Shown here: positions 5,413 through 5,505 of the stretch, one piece after another
Layout of the letters: each line of letters opens with the position of its first letter
Position numbering within the stretch: position 1 is the first letter of the stretch
Source of the DNA: Gammaproteobacteria bacterium
Lineage (GTDB): Bacteria > Pseudomonadota > Gammaproteobacteria > Pseudomonadales > Oleiphilaceae
Direction: 5' to 3'
Length of the DNA: 5,505 bases
Assembly: GCA_029268325.1 (NCBI GenBank)
Contig: JAJUGC010000173.1
Location: 1-5,505, forward strand
Notes under the pieces: generated by a model
What the model was told of the DNA's origin: nothing
Databases searched by the model: none
What the model saw: only the letters and a program-made list of their open reading frames with translations
Made by a program: the position numbers and the translations under genes

Positions 5413-5505
5413 AGGCTGGAGATTCCTACGGAGTGTTGCGTTGATCTGCAACAGCTCTTCGGCGGGTTCTTGCTTCAACGAGATTGCCCAGGGGAGAAGG
5501 CTTGG
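5392..5505 (-). mobile_element. Right end of an IS200/IS605-family (TnpB-type) element, running off the window
   Basis: Read on the - strand, the sequence ends with GAATC, a hairpin whose loop region reads CTTTAG, then GGGAGGATGTCAA. This is the layout I remember for right ends and omega-RNA 3' ends of TnpB elements (ISDra2 ends in a GAATC-stem-CTTTAG-stem-GAGG-TTCAA pattern). On the + strand it is TTGACATCCTCCCC followed by the stem CCAGCC (5404-5409), loop TAAA and GGCTGG (5414-5419). A second stem, TGTTGC (5434-5439) with GCAACA (5448-5453), lies further in. The element boundary is inferred at 5392 from the TCAA end. The left end and most of the element are beyond 5505. It could also be a solitary remnant of such an end. 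Confidence 0.72.
5392..5505 (-). ncRNA. Putative omega-RNA (TnpB guide RNA) scaffold, 3' part
   Basis: In TnpB elements the guide RNA is made from the 3' end of tnpB through the right end, and the bases just outside the element form the guide. Here the scaffold would run on the - strand from beyond 5505 down to 5392, with stem-loops at 5434-5453 and 5404-5419. The guide would start at 5391 and read AGCCAAGGCCAACACC (5391 to 5376), antisense to the 3' coding end of pgpA. The 5' end of the RNA is not in the window. This is inferred from architecture only; the sequence cannot show whether it is expressed or whether the nuclease is intact. Confidence 0.45.
5426..5505 (-). CDS. Possible 3' tail of tnpB (partial, frame uncertain)
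   Basis: Two - strand frames stay open here. One (codons from 5503) reads SPLGNLVEARTRRRAVADQR and stops at TAG 5426-5428, just before the terminal hairpin, which is the usual position for a tnpB stop. The other (codons from 5505) contains ISLKQEPAEELL, and KQEP is a motif often seen at TnpB C-termini. That frame runs on through the hairpin and antisense to pgpA as far as 5047, which is probably fortuitous. Neither frame shows the catalytic RuvC residues or zinc ribbon, which would lie outside the window, so the gene call rests on the neighbouring element end. Confidence 0.35.
   Translation of the reverse strand, partial: KPSPLGNLVEARTRRRAVADQRNTP

Noticed and set aside
5404..5419. Hairpin at the pgpA stop considered as the operon's own terminator
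   Set aside because: It is followed by AGATTCC rather than a T-run on the + strand, and its sequence matches the conserved end of TnpB-type elements.

Overview
The window is a stretch of a moderately GC-rich gammaproteobacterial chromosome, on the Pseudomonas/Cellvibrio/Marinobacter side judging by protein similarity and gene order recalled from memory; the species cannot be fixed from the sequence. All complete genes lie on the + strand in the classical riboflavin cluster order: nrdR (3' part only, 1-204), ribD (273-1448), a RibB-RibA-like fusion of the ribBX type (1465-2589), ribH (2619-3095), nusB (3096-3578), thiL (3681-4676) and pgpA (4894-5412). At the right edge, on the - strand, is what looks like the right end of an IS200/IS605-type (TnpB) element.

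Region by region: 1-3095 is a tight block with gaps of 68, 16 and 29 bp, making the deaminase/reductase, the DHBP synthase and the lumazine synthase. No riboflavin synthase (ribE/ribC) lies between ribD and ribBX, where relatives usually carry it. The C-terminal half of the RibB fusion has no cysteines at all, so it cannot hold the zinc of GTP cyclohydrolase II. A true ribA and a riboflavin synthase should therefore lie elsewhere in the genome. nusB abuts ribH with no gap. Between nusB and thiL is a striking six-unit, 18-bp tandem array (3570-3677). It carries the nusB stop codon in its first unit, repeats that stop in frame in units 2 and 3, and ends in the thiL ribosome-binding region. nusB and thiL are in the same frame across it.

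thiL (thiamine-monophosphate kinase) is followed by an unusually long 217-bp gap before pgpA (phosphatidylglycerophosphatase A). The last six codons and the stop of pgpA appear to come from the inserted element: its terminal hairpin has the pgpA TAA in its loop. From about 5392 to the window end the sequence reads, on the - strand, like the 3' tail of tnpB plus the omega-RNA scaffold. The predicted guide would be antisense to the 3' coding end of pgpA.

Together the genes serve cofactor supply (FMN/FAD, thiamine diphosphate), ribosomal RNA transcription antitermination and phospholipid synthesis, a conserved housekeeping cluster. The unusual parts are the 18-bp array, the degenerate RibA half, the missing ribE, and the mobile-element end fused to pgpA.
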